The notes: generated by a model from the letters alone, not told the origin. Positions 33,662 through 45,841 are shown, counted from the first letter of the stretch. The stretch: 64,000 nucleotides of DNA from Pezicula radicicola (GCA_003008705.1 PDUO01000008.1:1178001-1242000); one strand, 5' to 3'. Numbers and translations are program-made.

Positions 33662-33778
33662 TACAAGGATAAATTCATTGCACTTAAGCCTAGTCTAAGC
33701 GTTTCCTTTCCCAAATCAATACTTTTCATAACAAAAACGCTTGGACTAGGCTCAAGTGCAATGAATTTATCCTTCGTA
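33662..33778. repeat. 117-bp hairpin element, copy 2
   Basis: Arms pair with 41 of 44 positions (one G missing near 33665, two transitions). Tip TAC(G)AAGG, inner part and loop (CCCAAATCAAT) match copy 1 at 18405. The central 50 nt are equal in length in both and differ at eight positions. The middle 24 nt of the stem are unrelated to copy 1. It lies 261 bp beyond the right end of the intact transposon. Confidence 0.9.
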
Positions 33779-34360
33779 CCAGGCGACTACTAAAGTAATT
33801 TACTACAGGTTCTGTACTTTCGTGCCTTCGTCTGGCTGGGCGAGGAAAGTGTGTCTTCTCCAGATTTTGCACTTTTGCACTACTGTGCTATTACAAGAGT
33901 TACATGAAAGATCAGGTTTGTAGAAATCAACTCAACCCTTGTTGAGAATCATGAGTGGCCGGGAGAGTATTCCGTCTACGGCACCATATGATATTTGGAA
34001 CGAGCGCACTTGCGTGTGTTAATTGAATAGTTCGTTTGCTCTCAACATCATCTCAAGTCAACGAAAAGCTCTAAGCAGCACAGCATGTGTTCACTTCCAC
34101 ATTCTGGTAACTACTGGGACGCATCCACAGCATCGTTCCGGTAGACTACCAATAAGTTCTTTTGAAGCCAAGAGCTACTTCTGCTGGTCAACACTAGTGG
34201 CGTACGTTTCATGAGGAGTCTCTTGGATCCAACTCATGAAAAGCCAATGATTTCTCGGAAACTCTGGCGAGTGTTTGAAAATTGAATGATGGAAATTTCA
34301 TTCTCGAGGAGCACGAGGTTTCTTTTGCCTAACTTGAATCCTGATGGCTTCTACAGTCAC
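33779..34360. other. Intergenic, no gene seen
   Basis: No features are visible before the left end of the decayed Tc1 copy. Confidence 0.5.
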
Positions 34361-35722
34361 GCGTCAAAAGTGTCTGTGTTTTTAGCCGACTTTTCGTGTT
34401 TTACGCGTCTTAATTTTCTACTTACCTACTAACAACACAACAAAATGGCCACACTACGTCGTGCCCTTGCTCTAATTAATAGGAATGTTGTTTCTTGATT
34501 AGAATTAAATCTATACTAAAGAGGATTAATCTATAGGGTAGTAGATGCAGGCTTATTACCCTTTGCAATCTTAGTCCTGTATCCTGTCCCGATTTCGACG
34601 ATTTAAGAGACAATTGCCCTTAACTATATACAACAGAATAGCAAGTCTGCAAAGCGAATTAGCCGGCTATTAAAGCTCTTAGCCTTTAATAAAAGACGTA
34701 TACTTTGTTATATACATGCAAATCTAAAGGACACATATAAAGAAGTTATCTAAGCCTGTACCCTTACCTGTTTAAAGTTAACTGTTAAGCACTGCCTAGC
34801 TAAGCATAGAATTAAGAATTAGAAAGCAAAACAACGCCTGTTTTTAATAGCAAAACACGCCTATAATCGACTTTAATAGTGCCTTGTATACAAGTATATA
34901 AGGGTAGAGGAATAGGGCATAGTAATATAGTTAGATAAGTGCTCTGTTAAGCAAGGGCAGGGTAAACAAGATAAATAGGTATTTTGTACGCTAGTACAGA
35001 AATAGAACCCTAAGATAGTTTAGACATATAGTACAAATAAGAATATAAAGGTTATAGTCTAGGGCTGCTTTTAGGATACTAGGCAGACATCTTTATATAT
35101 TATAGATAGGGATTTTAAGAGTACAAAGCATAGGTACTCTGCAAGGTCTTACCTTAAGGTATTAGAGGCAGAACTAGCTCCCCTTTACCTAACACTTAAC
35201 CTAGGGTATAAATATATATAAGATAATGCCTCTATTTATTAAGCATATACTGTACAAGCATAGTTTGTAGCATAGGGGATTATAGTATTACAGAATTGGC
35301 TACCTTACTTCCTAGACTTAAACCTAATCGAACATATATAGTAGTATCTTAAGGTACAGGTTATAGAGATGTTTCCTAAGGTTGTAGTAGATAAAAGTAA
35401 GTTAGAATATACAAGGCAACGTCTAGAGAGTTGTTTACAAGCAGCATAGGATACATTAGATAAGAGCCTATTTAATGCTTTATATAAGAGTATGCTAAGG
35501 AGGATAGAGGCTTGTATTATAGCAAAAGGATAGCATACAAAATATTAGGCACTTATAATTTAGTCTAGAGTCTAAAATTTTAATAGAAAAAGGCTTAAGG
35601 CTAGGGGATTAAGTAAAGCTTAAAAGTATAGGATTTAGTTAGAAATTAATGTTAGAAAACAAGTTTAAATATAGTAAGGGTTGTAGATAAATTCTAGAAC
35701 TAATTAAGCAACAGAGACTTTT
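34361..35722 (+). mobile_element. Tc1/mariner DD34E-type element, heavily RIP-decayed
   Basis: A frame starting at ATG 34445 and ending at TAG 35546-35548 can be followed without indels through many TAA/TAG stops. It keeps blocks parallel to the copy at 5.3 kb: IDRDFKSTKHRYSA (there MDRDFESKKxGYSA), then a QDNA-like block and LDLNLIEH, and ends GxHTKY. Probable termini are GTCAAAAGTGTCTGTG at about 34365 and its imperfect inverse CAGAGACTTTTGAG at about 35707. The interior is AT-rich and surrounded by AT-rich DNA. Confidence 0.8.
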
Positions 35723-37404
35723 GAGCTAGTACTGTACGTGGTATAACGGTGCACGTGACCTATAGTCACAAGGAGAAGGCAAGACACAAGGCGACAATGT
35801 TAGTAGCCTTCTTCCATTCTGTGTAATATTCTATTTCACATTATCTATAAGGAATCTTATGGTTCTAGCTTAGTAAAATCTCTTTAATTTATATCTCCTT
35901 TCTAGCAAGGAGAGTTTATACAATAAGGTAAAAATTAGCGAGGAGGTTATAAAACCAACATGCTTTTATTGAAAGAAATGATAAAACGCATTAATTGCAG
36001 TCATTTGAATTATATTAAACTAACAAGGTTGGCTTGATGGAATTGTGCATCGGTCCGAATAATACCTCCATTTTATTCGAGAGTGCGAAGGAAAATAATA
36101 GATTTACTATTACAAATTCGTGGGAGATTGCGGAGTTTTATAGGAAGTAATTTATATTCGTTCTGAACAAGGTTATCTTTTGATTTTAAAATGAGATATA
36201 CTTAAGGAAGACCAAGGGAGCCTATTCTAATCACTAGTTTTAGTTTTATATTCTGAAACTCATATCCTGCTGCTCGCCAGAAGTTGATAGTCTTTGCTAG
36301 TTTAACAACAGGAGCAGAGTATCAAAAAAGATAGGGATTTTCCCCCCCCTAACTTCAGCGCTTTCAATTCCTCGATTATTTACTGACACTAAAGAGGCAG
36401 AGGAATTGCAAAATAACTTCCACAGACCTTTGCTTCATTATAGGAGTGAAGACCCTTCTCTTCTCATCTATAACACACATTTGTCCTGTTTTGAAAATGG
36501 GATGCTGAGGAGAATTTTTGTGAAGGTAAAGTCATAATCGAGGTGTTTTTGGGGCATCGTCGAACGTGGAGGATGGCAATCATATGAAGTTTGACAACAA
36601 ATAAGACTGTTTATCTTTGGATTTTAAGTTATTTGATGGGTTATATGGAAGGTTTAGGAGTTGGCTTGGGTTTTAGTAGGTGAGCTTTGGGGATGGTGTA
36701 GGGGGAAAGAGGGAGTTAGGTAGGGAAATAATTTGAAGACAAATTTATGAGTTGAGAATGCTTATCCATTACTGTATGGGGATTTAGGGGGAGGCAACCT
36801 CTGATTCGAAATAGAATTCTGAGTGCATTATGTTGGGTTGTAAAGTTTAGTGGTGGCAGTTGCTAGGCAAGGTTGGAGTTCTTCTGAGAGATGTTGGTTT
36901 AATACATCTACGAAGATTGATGAAGAGGTAAAAGATTGAATCTAAATTGAACTAGATAAATGTGGAAAGGAATCAATCGAAGCATCGTTCACTTGATCTA
37001 AGAAATTGTCGCGGCCAAATCAGTCGGGTGATCATTCGTAGATATCACATGATATATTTCAATTACGTTGCATCTACGTTCTCCCACTTTTCCGTTGTTG
37101 GTTTCGAGTAGCAATGGAACAAACTTCCTCGCTTATTCGAACACCTCTCACACCTTCGCCGGTAAGAGTCATACCGAACTGTATTTTAGATGTAATATGA
37201 AGAGAAAGTATGAAACAAAATGATAGAACTACAAATACCATGGCATGTATCTCGAACCTAACCGAAATACAACACCCAGAATTTCCACAGTACATCATAT
37301 AGGTCACGTGCCACTTACCCCCTTTTTAACATCGCTTGTCACATTCCACCCTCAGCATATCAGTACAAAACACAATATCGACCCACCAACCAAAATTTTG
37401 CGGG
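35723..37404. other. AT-rich flank, no gene
   Basis: No ORF with features is seen. The DNA from 35.7 to 36.4 kb shares the AT-rich character of the element. The last 100 bp or so should hold the GNAT gene promoter. Confidence 0.5.
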
Positions 37405-38301
37405 ATGGATATCTCAATTGTTCCTATGACATTCGCCGATATTCCAGCCCTCTCCAAAATAGCGGGGGATTCCTTCGAAAACGGTAAGTATGCTTTGTAT
37501 CCTTGACACCCATCTCAAACTCCACAATCCCATCACTACCGCCAACAACGAAACCCCAATTCCAAAATCTTGAACCCCTAAAACTAAAGAAGGAAAGAAA
37601 GAAAATACTGACTTTTTCAAGACCGCCACACACAAATGAAAGCCTCCTTCGGCGCAAAACCCTACAACCATGAAGAAGGAAGTAAATCCATGCTATCATC
37701 CTACCTCAACTCCCCACGCTGCGTAATGTTAAAAGCTACCTCAAAAAATACCGGCGAAGCAGTAGGATTCATAGGTTGGGGATTTCGAGGGTTTGAAAGT
37801 GGTGAGATTCCACGTTCGGATCCTGGTCCAGTTCCAACTCCAACTCCAGAAGAGAACCAACAATCAAAAGTTGAAGAGAAAAATGAAGAGAAGGAAATTG
37901 AGGAAGATCAAGAAGATGAAAAGATTAAGAAATTAGTGGAATATACGGATGCGGAAATGTCTTCCACAATGAAAGATCTCATGCCACCAGGTACAAAATG
38001 CCTCTACGTACTCTCACTTTCCGTATCACCTTCCCATCAATCCCTCGGTATCGGATCTGCACTCCTGAAATACGGAATAGATATTTGTGATGACAAAGGT
38101 GTTTTTGCTTGGGTTCATTCTAGTCAAGACGCTTGGAGGGTTTACGAGAAAGCTGGTTTTAAGGAGTGGAGGACTTTAGTGCTTGAGCTTGATGAGTGGG
38201 CGCCAGGTCCACCGCCTGATGGGAAAGAGGAGGCCTGGGGAAAGTATATTTTTAGGTATGGGGTTTATCGGAAGATAGGGTCCGAGAGTGTGCGAGCTTG
38301 A
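37405..38301 (+). CDS. GNAT-family N-acetyltransferase, 252 aa
   Basis: Exon 1 (37405-37483) and exon 2 (37622-38301) are joined across a 138-nt intron, giving DSFENDRHTQMKASFG, the expected start of a fungal GNAT domain. Motif A is clear near residues 155-175: LSLSVSPSHQSLGIGSALL with the acetyl-CoA loop QxxGIG. Motif B is VYEKAGFKEW. An acidic insert rich in Glu and Lys (about residues 102-130, EEKNEEKEIEEDQEDEK) interrupts the domain between the first strands and motif A, common in fungal members. Substrate is unknown. It is convergent with the rhodopsin-domain gene, 212 bp apart. Confidence 0.9.
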
Positions 38302-38513
38302 GTGTTACTGTCGAAGGTCCCCATACTTATCATCAGTTTCATAAGTATGTTAACAATAATATTCTACCCCAAAAAACCTGCACAAATAATTCCTAGCTCT
38401 ACAATTTAACCACTCATATTCCTCTAAATATTCATATTCAGCCAGATTCGTTCTACACACTTTTTTTTTAAAAAAAAAAATAGCATACCATCTAATATAC
38501 CAAAATCATCAAT
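38302..38513. other. Convergent 3' spacer
   Basis: A perfect run of nine or more T directly followed by ten A lies near 38461-38480, between two converging genes. It may form part of the transcript ends. Confidence 0.4.
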
Positions 38514-39813
38514 TTAACCCTCCTTCTTATAAATTTCATCAAGAGGTGCTCCAGAACTTGTACAATTCTCTATCCGACTCTCGGGATCTTCATAACTAGT
38601 CGCAGTCACCGCAGTCCCACCACTCCAATCTGAGGGGCGTAACTGATGATGTGGTAATGTGCTATTTGATGAAGGTGCTAGTGATGGCATGAGGCATGGA
38701 AAGTAATGTTGTACGAAGGCTCGAAGTGGTGGTAATGCGGCACAGATGATCGCTACGTTGTTTTCGACTGTTGAGAGAAATGATATGTTAAGTGTTTCAT
38801 CTATCGAAGTTTTTGGTCATTAGTCTAAGGTTGATAGGAAGAGATTTTGGGAACGAACATGTTACATCAGTGGATTTTACTGCATGAAGGAGTACGGGGA
38901 GTCTAGCTATTGTGATTGCAGTGACACTAATTCGGTGGAAAAGTTGTTAGTTAGGGTATAAATAGTGATTTATAAAGGTATAGGAAGAAGAAAACTTACC
39001 AAGAACCCAAGGAGAAGACGACGACCAGCCAAAATCTTGCTTTTTTAGCTAGATGAAGTGATAATATTACTGGCATTGGGATGCCGATAATAATCAAATC
39101 ACTTGCAATGTTTAAGCCGACATTAATCGCTGCCATGTTCCAACTTCTTTGGGTATTGATACAAGTCCCCTTCAAAGATTTATTCCAGAATAATGCAATT
39201 GGCCGACATATTAAGACCATAAAAGCTATCCAGTAGATTGCACAGAATATAACGTAGCCTAGGGCTAATTTGGTTGCCAGGCGGACTCTTGGGTTGGGGA
39301 AGATGTTGAAGTAGCCTAGGAGTATCGAAATTTTTGTTAAGACCATGGAGATGTTGTAAAAAACCATGCTTATGTAAAAACACTTTGGCGAATGATTATC
39401 AGCAAGTACTTTGACCCCAGAGGATATACTAACTTGTAGAAATGTTTCTATTTCATTCATCGATAGTGATTGGACAGGCATTCCAAGACCCGAACGTTTC
39501 TCTACATGTACGTTAGAATGGCATGGTTAATAATCGCGATCCACAGATGAATAACATACTCACCAATTGACAAAGTTATTGTATCTCCAATTGAACACAG
39601 CTAAAATTTCATAGTCAGCCCGAGGTATTCCTCTTTATTATCATAGATTGAAGGAACTTGACTCACAACAGCTACCATTAAACAATAATCATCTATCTTT
39701 AACCCATTTAACAACTGATATCGAGTGAAGAATCTCAATAACGTTAAAACGATGGCCGGGATCATGGTTCCCAGACTGGCCTTCTCAAGCTGATGACCTC
39801 GGCCATTATACAT
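38514..39813 (-). CDS. Rhodopsin-domain (Pth11/SAT20-like) seven-span membrane protein, 318 aa
   Basis: Six exons: 39813-39667, 39600-39564, 39501-39434, 39382-39000, 38926-38859 and 38767-38514. All junctions keep phase and yield 319 codons. The protein begins GRGHQLEKASLGTMIPAI, then LRFFTRYQLLNGLKIDDYC, TKISILLGYFNIFPNPRVR, ICRPIALFWNKSLKGTCIN and VENNVAIICAALPPLRAF. These are landmarks of the fungal rhodopsin-like domain, including Pth11-related receptors. The 51-nt intron 3 has no stop, so its removal is inferred from family spacing. The N-terminus may lack a short upstream exon. The C-terminal tail is Ser/Pro-rich. Ligand and role are unknown. Confidence 0.87.
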
Positions 39814-40132
39814 AATGTATACTTTGCGAATTCAGATCGTGGGTTCGTCCTACTCTCTGACGTATAATCATTCGTTATCGTGAATCTACAGCAGGAGTCA
39901 AGCTCGATCTACCCAACAACTTCAAGTGTGAGGAGGCCATCCAGTTTTCCTTTTCTTTGCACGCAACATTTGCTAAGTTATCTCCAGGTAGTATATCAAA
40001 TGGGCTTCATGTGCAACGGAAGATTCCCCGAAACTTTACGTGCTTGGGGCAGCACTTTCTTATTCTAGTAGTCGTTATGCTGTCGTTAGCTGCTTGCGGC
40101 CATTTCCAACTTAAACTATTACAGAATCGGTA
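39814..40132. other. Intergenic, no gene seen
   Basis: It should contain the promoter of the rhodopsin-domain gene; nothing else is visible. Confidence 0.5.
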
Positions 40133-40450
40133 CGGAGGTTCCCGCCAAAAGTCGTGATAATATAGGCTAGGAAGCCTGTAGCAGCCTGTAGCTACAGCGA
40201 GAGATGCCCTGTAAATACCGCTTAAATAGCCTATAGGGCTTGTTCGTTTAGTGATTAAGCACTATAGTTCCCTCTAAATACAGTAGTGGAGTTTCGCTTG
40301 AAGGCCCTATAACAGCCTGCTTTTAGCGTCTAAGCGCTAAAAAGTCCCTGTAAGGATTATGACTACTAGCCTATTAGAGGACGCTATAGTTACAGGCTGC
40401 TACAGGCTTCGTAGCCTGTATTATCACGACTTTTGGCGGGAACCTCCGTA
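40131..40450. mobile_element. MITE with about 65-bp terminal inverted repeats, 320 bp
   Basis: Both ends read TACGGAGGTTCCCGCCAAAA followed by GTCGTGATAATA, AGGCTA and GAAGCCTGTAGCAGCC inward, with only three differences in about 62 bp. The outer TA may be the target duplication. The interior has no coding capacity. It also holds further internal inverted pieces, for example TAGCAGCCTGTAGCTA. No transposase in the window shares these ends, so the partner element is elsewhere. Confidence 0.9.
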
Positions 40451-40799
40451 GCAACTAACAACAAATAATTTGAAGCGAAACCTAAAAATAATTTGACGAT
40501 GGCCGTATGAAGTAACGTCGACAGTCTATTACTAAATTTACCTAGGCTGTTTGTTTTAGGTTGTGACCTCGGAGGCGTGACATGTTAAAAGGTAAGAAGA
40601 ATGACACAAGAGATAGTTGAGTGGTGCCACTCTACGAAGTACAAGCAGCCGCACTCCAGTACGCAGCCGAGAATAGTTTAGCAAAATCTCATAAAAGCCC
40701 AACTTACAGTGACATATTAAATCCCTGCTTTTTCGACACTTGGGCCCACCCCATCGAAATAATTTACCTAATTGTCGAACTTACTTCCTATTACTATTT
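40451..40799. other. No gene seen
   Basis: Short AT-rich spacer between the MITE and the decayed ORF region. Confidence 0.4.
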
Positions 40800-41580
40800 A
40801 AGACTACTGTAGCTTAACAACCACTCTAAATAACATTATAAGTAGCTTAAAATGAAGCTATCAAATAACTACTATTACCCTCTAAATCGTAGATTTTAGC
40901 TCGACTCCCTTAATGTAAGGTTTAAGCTATTAAGAAAGCTATCTACGTAAGAATAGATCCTTATCCTTATTATATTTAGTAACATTAATACTAATAGGTA
41001 TTATAGGTTTTAATTAAGTCGAATCTACTATAACATAGATAATAAAGACAATTACTTAATCCTTTAGAACCTTCTTAATATAAGGTCGGCTAACTAGGTT
41101 TTATTCTTTAGGTTTAATAGGTATTGTTAGAAATATGGAACAGTTAATGCTACGAGTAGTAGTCTGAGCGAGGCCTTAGGCAGACCCGAACAAGGTCTGA
41201 CTATGGGCTGGAACTACTATTACCCGATACTCTATATAATGTGGCTTCTAGCTATATGTGATAGAGTAGTCCAATTCAATCTAGTGTTGCCAACCCCATT
41301 GATGTGTCTATCGCTATTCGAACCCATTCCTACTGCCTATTATATGTTGCTTCAGCTTGTGCCTTTTAAAAGGTATCTTATTAAGCTCAATAGACTCTTC
41401 GTCGGAGTATCAGGTATCTAGAATAATATCCTTATTTGATCTAGTCTTTCTAGGCTTTATAGGAGGCTTTATAGGCTTTATAGGTAGTTTAGGAGTTTAT
41501 ATTTAGGTAGTAGTTTAGTCGGCTGTAAGCTTAGTCCTAGTAGTCTTTTTAGTGCCTATAGCCTTAGTTGTTCTTCCCAT
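40800..41580 (-). pseudogene. RIP-decayed ORF, probably transposon-derived
   Basis: From an ATG at 41578-41580 the minus strand reads MGRTTKAIGTKKTTRTKLTAD and then Pro/Lys-rich sequence (KLPIKPIKPPIKPRKT) and YSDEESIELNKIPFKRHK in one frame. It is broken by TAA, TGA and TAG codons that are each one transition from Gln or Arg codons. Beyond about 41300 the frame decays further. The product is unrecognised; a basic, low-complexity N-terminus suits a transposon DNA-binding protein, but that is a guess. Confidence 0.45.
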
Positions 41581-42267
41581 CTTAATAATATAATATTGAA
41601 TTTAATTAATCTATAATTTGATTCGATTTAGAGTGTTAGTTGTTGAGTTATAATAACTTCTAATAGTGTTATTACTGAATATATAGTGCTTTTCGATAAT
41701 TAATTAAATTATTTCGATAGGGTAGCCCAAGCGTTAAAAAAAAGCAGAGATTTAATATGTTACTGTAGTGTGCGGCGAATTTAAACCTGGCTTACTACTA
41801 AATCGAAACAGCAAAAGAAATCCCTTTGCTGACCGTCCCATCTCTTTGCATTGCAACCACTATAAGACTAACTAGAACTCTAATTGTTGGCATTTTGAAA
41901 ACAGTATTCAATTGTCTTGGCCTTGTATGTGTATATAAGAAGAAATAGTCTTAAATGAACGTTATCATCTTAATATTACTTGAGTTCAAGTTCCAAGAAG
42001 TAATCCTCAAGTGCAGTACATCGAAGACCGTAGGAAGTTCGGAGAACTGGTTACAAATTAAGATGCATCATGCCACAAGAATACGAACCGAAGTATTAAA
42101 TCAGAAGTAAATAATATAATATACGTAAGTATTTTATAATAATAGTACGATATGTATATGCATCTGTACAAATACCGAACATAAGAATGAAACGTTATCC
42201 TATCCACCCAAACACCAACCCAACCCTGGTATCATTTCCCCATCCATAAGACTGACCACAACCCGAA
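41581..42267. other. AT-rich spacer
   Basis: No gene. Probably a continuation of the decayed island up to the 3' end of the membrane-protein gene. Confidence 0.45.
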
Positions 42268-45056
42268 CTAAACATCCAGATAGCTCTTCTTATACATCTC
42301 ATCCAAACCAATACCACCCTTCATCTTCTCGCCCCCCTTCTCGTTCACAATTATAGTTCCCATCTTCGGCACAATACCATCATTACTACCCTTCTTACCG
42401 ACCCACCACTTCAAGCCCTCCATACCTGCAGCAAGCACAGTAGGCATCAACAATAACCAGCCTAACGCCATGAAAACAGCTGGTCCAAGTCCACCGAGTA
42501 CACTTGCTGTGACGCATACACTGAGAGCTGAGAGGTCCGTGAATCCTGTTAGGAGGGTTACCATTGAGAGGAAGAGGAGGAGTCCGATGTTGGCTTTGTG
42601 GACTAAGCGGATCGTTGGGTTGACCATGTTTGGGGGGAGGTCGACTGCGGAAGCGTTGAGAACTTTGGGGTATTGGAGTTGAGTTGTCGCTGCCGCAAGT
42701 AGTGTTTGAAGGAAGACAAGCAAGCCAAAGATCTGATATTCTTGGTTAGTATTTTGATTCGGTGAGGAAACGGTAGAGAGAGAGCTTACCCCATGTCCAG
42801 TGACAAACTGTTTAGCGCTTCCTCTCAATGCGACACCGAAAGCAAAGATCAGAATTGACAGGGGGGCGATTGAAAGAGCGGTAAGTCGGACCCATTTCGA
42901 CCATTTCGATTTGCTGCTTTCATTCGGTCTGTTTGATGGACTTTGAATGAGATGTCTTACTCTCTGACTGCTGTAGGCGAGAAGGAGAAGAGGAATGGCG
43001 AAGTAGTAGACCGCGATACCAATGACAACTATGAAAGGTCAGCACAACTTGACTCGAATCACTTTCTCATCGGAAACTTACTATGAAGAACAGCGATAAT
43101 CACCAGCGGGATGAGCTTTGTATTGTTTACAGAAAAGTCTGTAAAGCCCTGCTTCGGATTTATCTTGTACGTGTTTCCATCACTGGTGAACTTGAATTCC
43201 TGGTCTGGGAGAGTGAGGTTGGCGCCAAGGTACTTTGTGATGAAGTCGCCGCCGTTAAGACTGATTGTATTACTGCTAACAAGGCCAAGGGCTATGCCGA
43301 TGAGTCCTCCGACTCCTTCGCAGGTGAGATCATCGATGCCAGTTTGAATAAGAGGGTTGATGTTTGTTGCATTCAAGTTGGCAATGATTTCTGCTAGGTT
43401 GGTACCATTAGCCACTTCGGCTCTCTTGGAAAGAGCAACTGATTTTTCGCCGTCATACTCTATACTCTCAACTGTCCGCTTGTTCTTTTTCGGGGTGACT
43501 GCTGTACCCACGATTTGTGAGACGAGTTTGGCTCCTTCAGATCCAAGACCGCTTCCAAAGCCAGTCGCAGCACCACCTACAGTGTCATTGAAATCAGTCG
43601 TATCGGCCGAGAAGAGCTGTAAGCTGGTTATCTGTGAACCAGCACCTGAGACCAAGCCAACAGCGAGACCCGCTGCGACCTTGACAATGTCGATGCTCCC
43701 GAGTGAGAAGCCACCTAATAAACCGGAATCGGTAGATGTGGCATTTCCAGTTGTTACATCCTTGCTGCTGGTAAGACTGCTAAGTGAGCTGGTCAGATTT
43801 TGGGTAGTACCATTTGCGAGGAAGCTAGCCACTAGACCTTGGGCGAAATTATGCGTTACTCCTGCCACATCAGTGCCGGATACATTGGTGGTCGAGTCGT
43901 TTTGGAAACCCAAGCCAATAGCTGCTCCCTGACCGAGACCTGATCCAAAACCTGTTGCGATTTGCGGAATCATGGCTGTCAAACCTGAGACCATGGAAGT
44001 GCCGTCGGCAGCACGTTTAGAGAGAGACGAAGTTAGCGACGAAGTTATTGCGGATAGGTTGGCTGAGCCTAGGAAGGATTGTGATAGGCCTTGGCCAAAA
44101 CTACCAGCGATACCGCTGACGCCTGAAGTATTGAACATCATTCCAGATGCTGTATTAAGCTTCAGTCCCGATGATGCACCTCCCCCTAAACCTTGACCTA
44201 GAGCAAGTACAGCCTCCCCAACCATTCCGCTGCTTCCTCCTAATAACCCATCAGGACTCGAACTGGTTAGTGTGGATAAATCGACTGAGCCAAGGAAGGA
44301 TTGTGATAGGCCTTGGCCAAAGCTACCAGCGATACCGCTAATACCAGAAGTATTAAACATCATCATGGTAGATACGGCATTGAGCTTTAGTCCCGATGTT
44401 GCACCTCCTCCTAAACCTTGACCCAGAGCAAGTACAGCCTGCCCGGCTGTTCCAGTGCTTCCTCCTAGTAGTCCGCCAGGACCTGTATCGGCTGTCAAGT
44501 TGGAGAAGGTGCTTGAGTTGAAAATAGTCGAGGTCAAGCCTGAGCCCAAGTTTTGGGCAATAGCGTTGAGGCCAGTACTATTGCCAGTCATGTTTGGTGG
44601 CATGGCCATACCGAGTGAAGACATTGCACCACTGGCAAGTCCAACCCCCAAGAACTTCGCAGGCTCCACCAAACCGCCCTCAATCGAATCCACAAGGCTC
44701 CCATTTCCACTAGTTATACCTAGAGCGCTCCCGAGGCCGCTTAAGATGGTGCTGGTATTTGGAAGGAGGCTGCTAGCAGCAGCACCCGCAGCACCTTCGA
44801 TACTTGAACCGAGATCGCTAAGGAGGCCACGACGGTGCAACGCTGCTTGACCTTCCAGGTGGTTGTTGTGCGCATCGATAAGTGCCTGGAGCTCCTCGAT
44901 ATAATTGAGATGTCTGACAGGTGTTAAATGTTGAGTGAGTGCTACCGTCGAAAACACTACCGCATAAAAAGCAGCCGCGTATAATATTACTGCACGCCAT
45001 GGGGGGTATTTGGCTGACAAAGGTGCAGATGTCTTCTCATCCTGATGAGAACCCAT
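42268..45056 (-). CDS. Large multi-pass membrane protein with internal repeats, b561-like C-terminus, 892 aa
   Basis: Exons 45056-43082, 43028-42790 and 42732-42268 join in phase to 893 codons. An in-frame ATG at 45104 is possible; MGSHQDEKTSAP at 45056 looks the more natural start. One membrane span lies near residues 20-42 (AVILYAAAFYAVVFSTVA). About 600 residues of Gly/Ser/Leu-rich, N-glycosylation-rich sequence follow, probably outside the cell. This part includes two roughly 75-residue repeats (ALGQGLGGGATSGLKLN and SGIAGSFGQGLSQSFLGS). The C-terminal third has about six spans with GHGIFGLLVFL and LVHKANIGLLLFL, whose His residues recall cytochrome b561 domains. Heme binding is inference. 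Large antisense ORFs over exon 1 are codon shadows. Function is unknown. Confidence 0.85.
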
Positions 45057-45841
45057 TGCAAAAACAAGAATATTAAAAGGCTTGATCAACAAGAACTGAA
45101 TCAAAGAAGAAAAGTAAGGCCCGCTTATGAACGAGTACGAAGAGGATGGGGATCAAAGGAAAGAACCTGCGGGGATGCTTCGTGAGATATAAAGGTTATA
45201 AACGTCACTCAGCCCCAGGAAGAAGCGTCGCCTGTTCCTGTTTCGTTTATCACCCTGATAGAGTAGGTGTCTTGCCCCCTTCGCAATAACGGTATCGAAA
45301 GTATCAGAGAATCGCTCCATAGCCTCAACTCCACAGGACAGGATCGACCTCGGAACATAAACCATGCCCCTTGTGTACATCAACTAGGCCCTTAATTACG
45401 CGAGCTCCTCCAGCCCACACGGTGGCCCTGTTCATCCATTTGCTACTAAGCGATAGCCGTGCATGTTTCTCTCATCAGTTTGTTACGTCTGATTTTCCAG
45501 ATGCCCACTCTCTGACATCGCAACGTACGGAAGTACAAACTTGTAACAAGGCCATGCGAGAAATTGATGATGAATTATCCACATCTTCGGATGGCACCTG
45601 CCAATGTGCTTAGCACCCAGGAGGCTAGGAGCCGGGCAAGACTCTCAAACATACAGATTCCACACGCCGCAAGGTTGCTTCATGTATTATCACGGGAGGA
45701 TTGAAGATTCCCGGAAGGAAGAGAGCTTAGCTCTACTAGCTGTGGATCACTAACAGAAGTCAGCCTAACGGTCCGTAATTTCATATGCTGTGAACCCTCC
45801 CTTTTAATCCCTCAAGATCGCAGCTTGAAAACTTTTCAGGA
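45057..45841. other. Intergenic, no gene seen
   Basis: It holds the promoter of the membrane-protein gene. Short ORFs lack features. Confidence 0.5.

Noticed and set aside
38461..38480. T-run followed by A-run as a transposon end or origin
   Set aside because: A simple homopolymer palindrome between convergent genes; no repeats or target duplication around it.
41203..41421. 72-codon plus-strand ORF
   Set aside because: Antisense to the RIP-decayed minus-strand frame; no motif.
41124..41760. Possible copia-type LTR beginning TGTTAGAAATATGG
   Set aside because: The start resembles fungal LTR ends, but no matching second LTR or convincing end was found.
43083..44850. Long plus-strand ORFs over the membrane-protein gene
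   Set aside because: They lie antisense to the 681-codon exon, are Pro/Ser/Leu-rich, lack motifs and splice structure, and reflect codon bias of the true gene.
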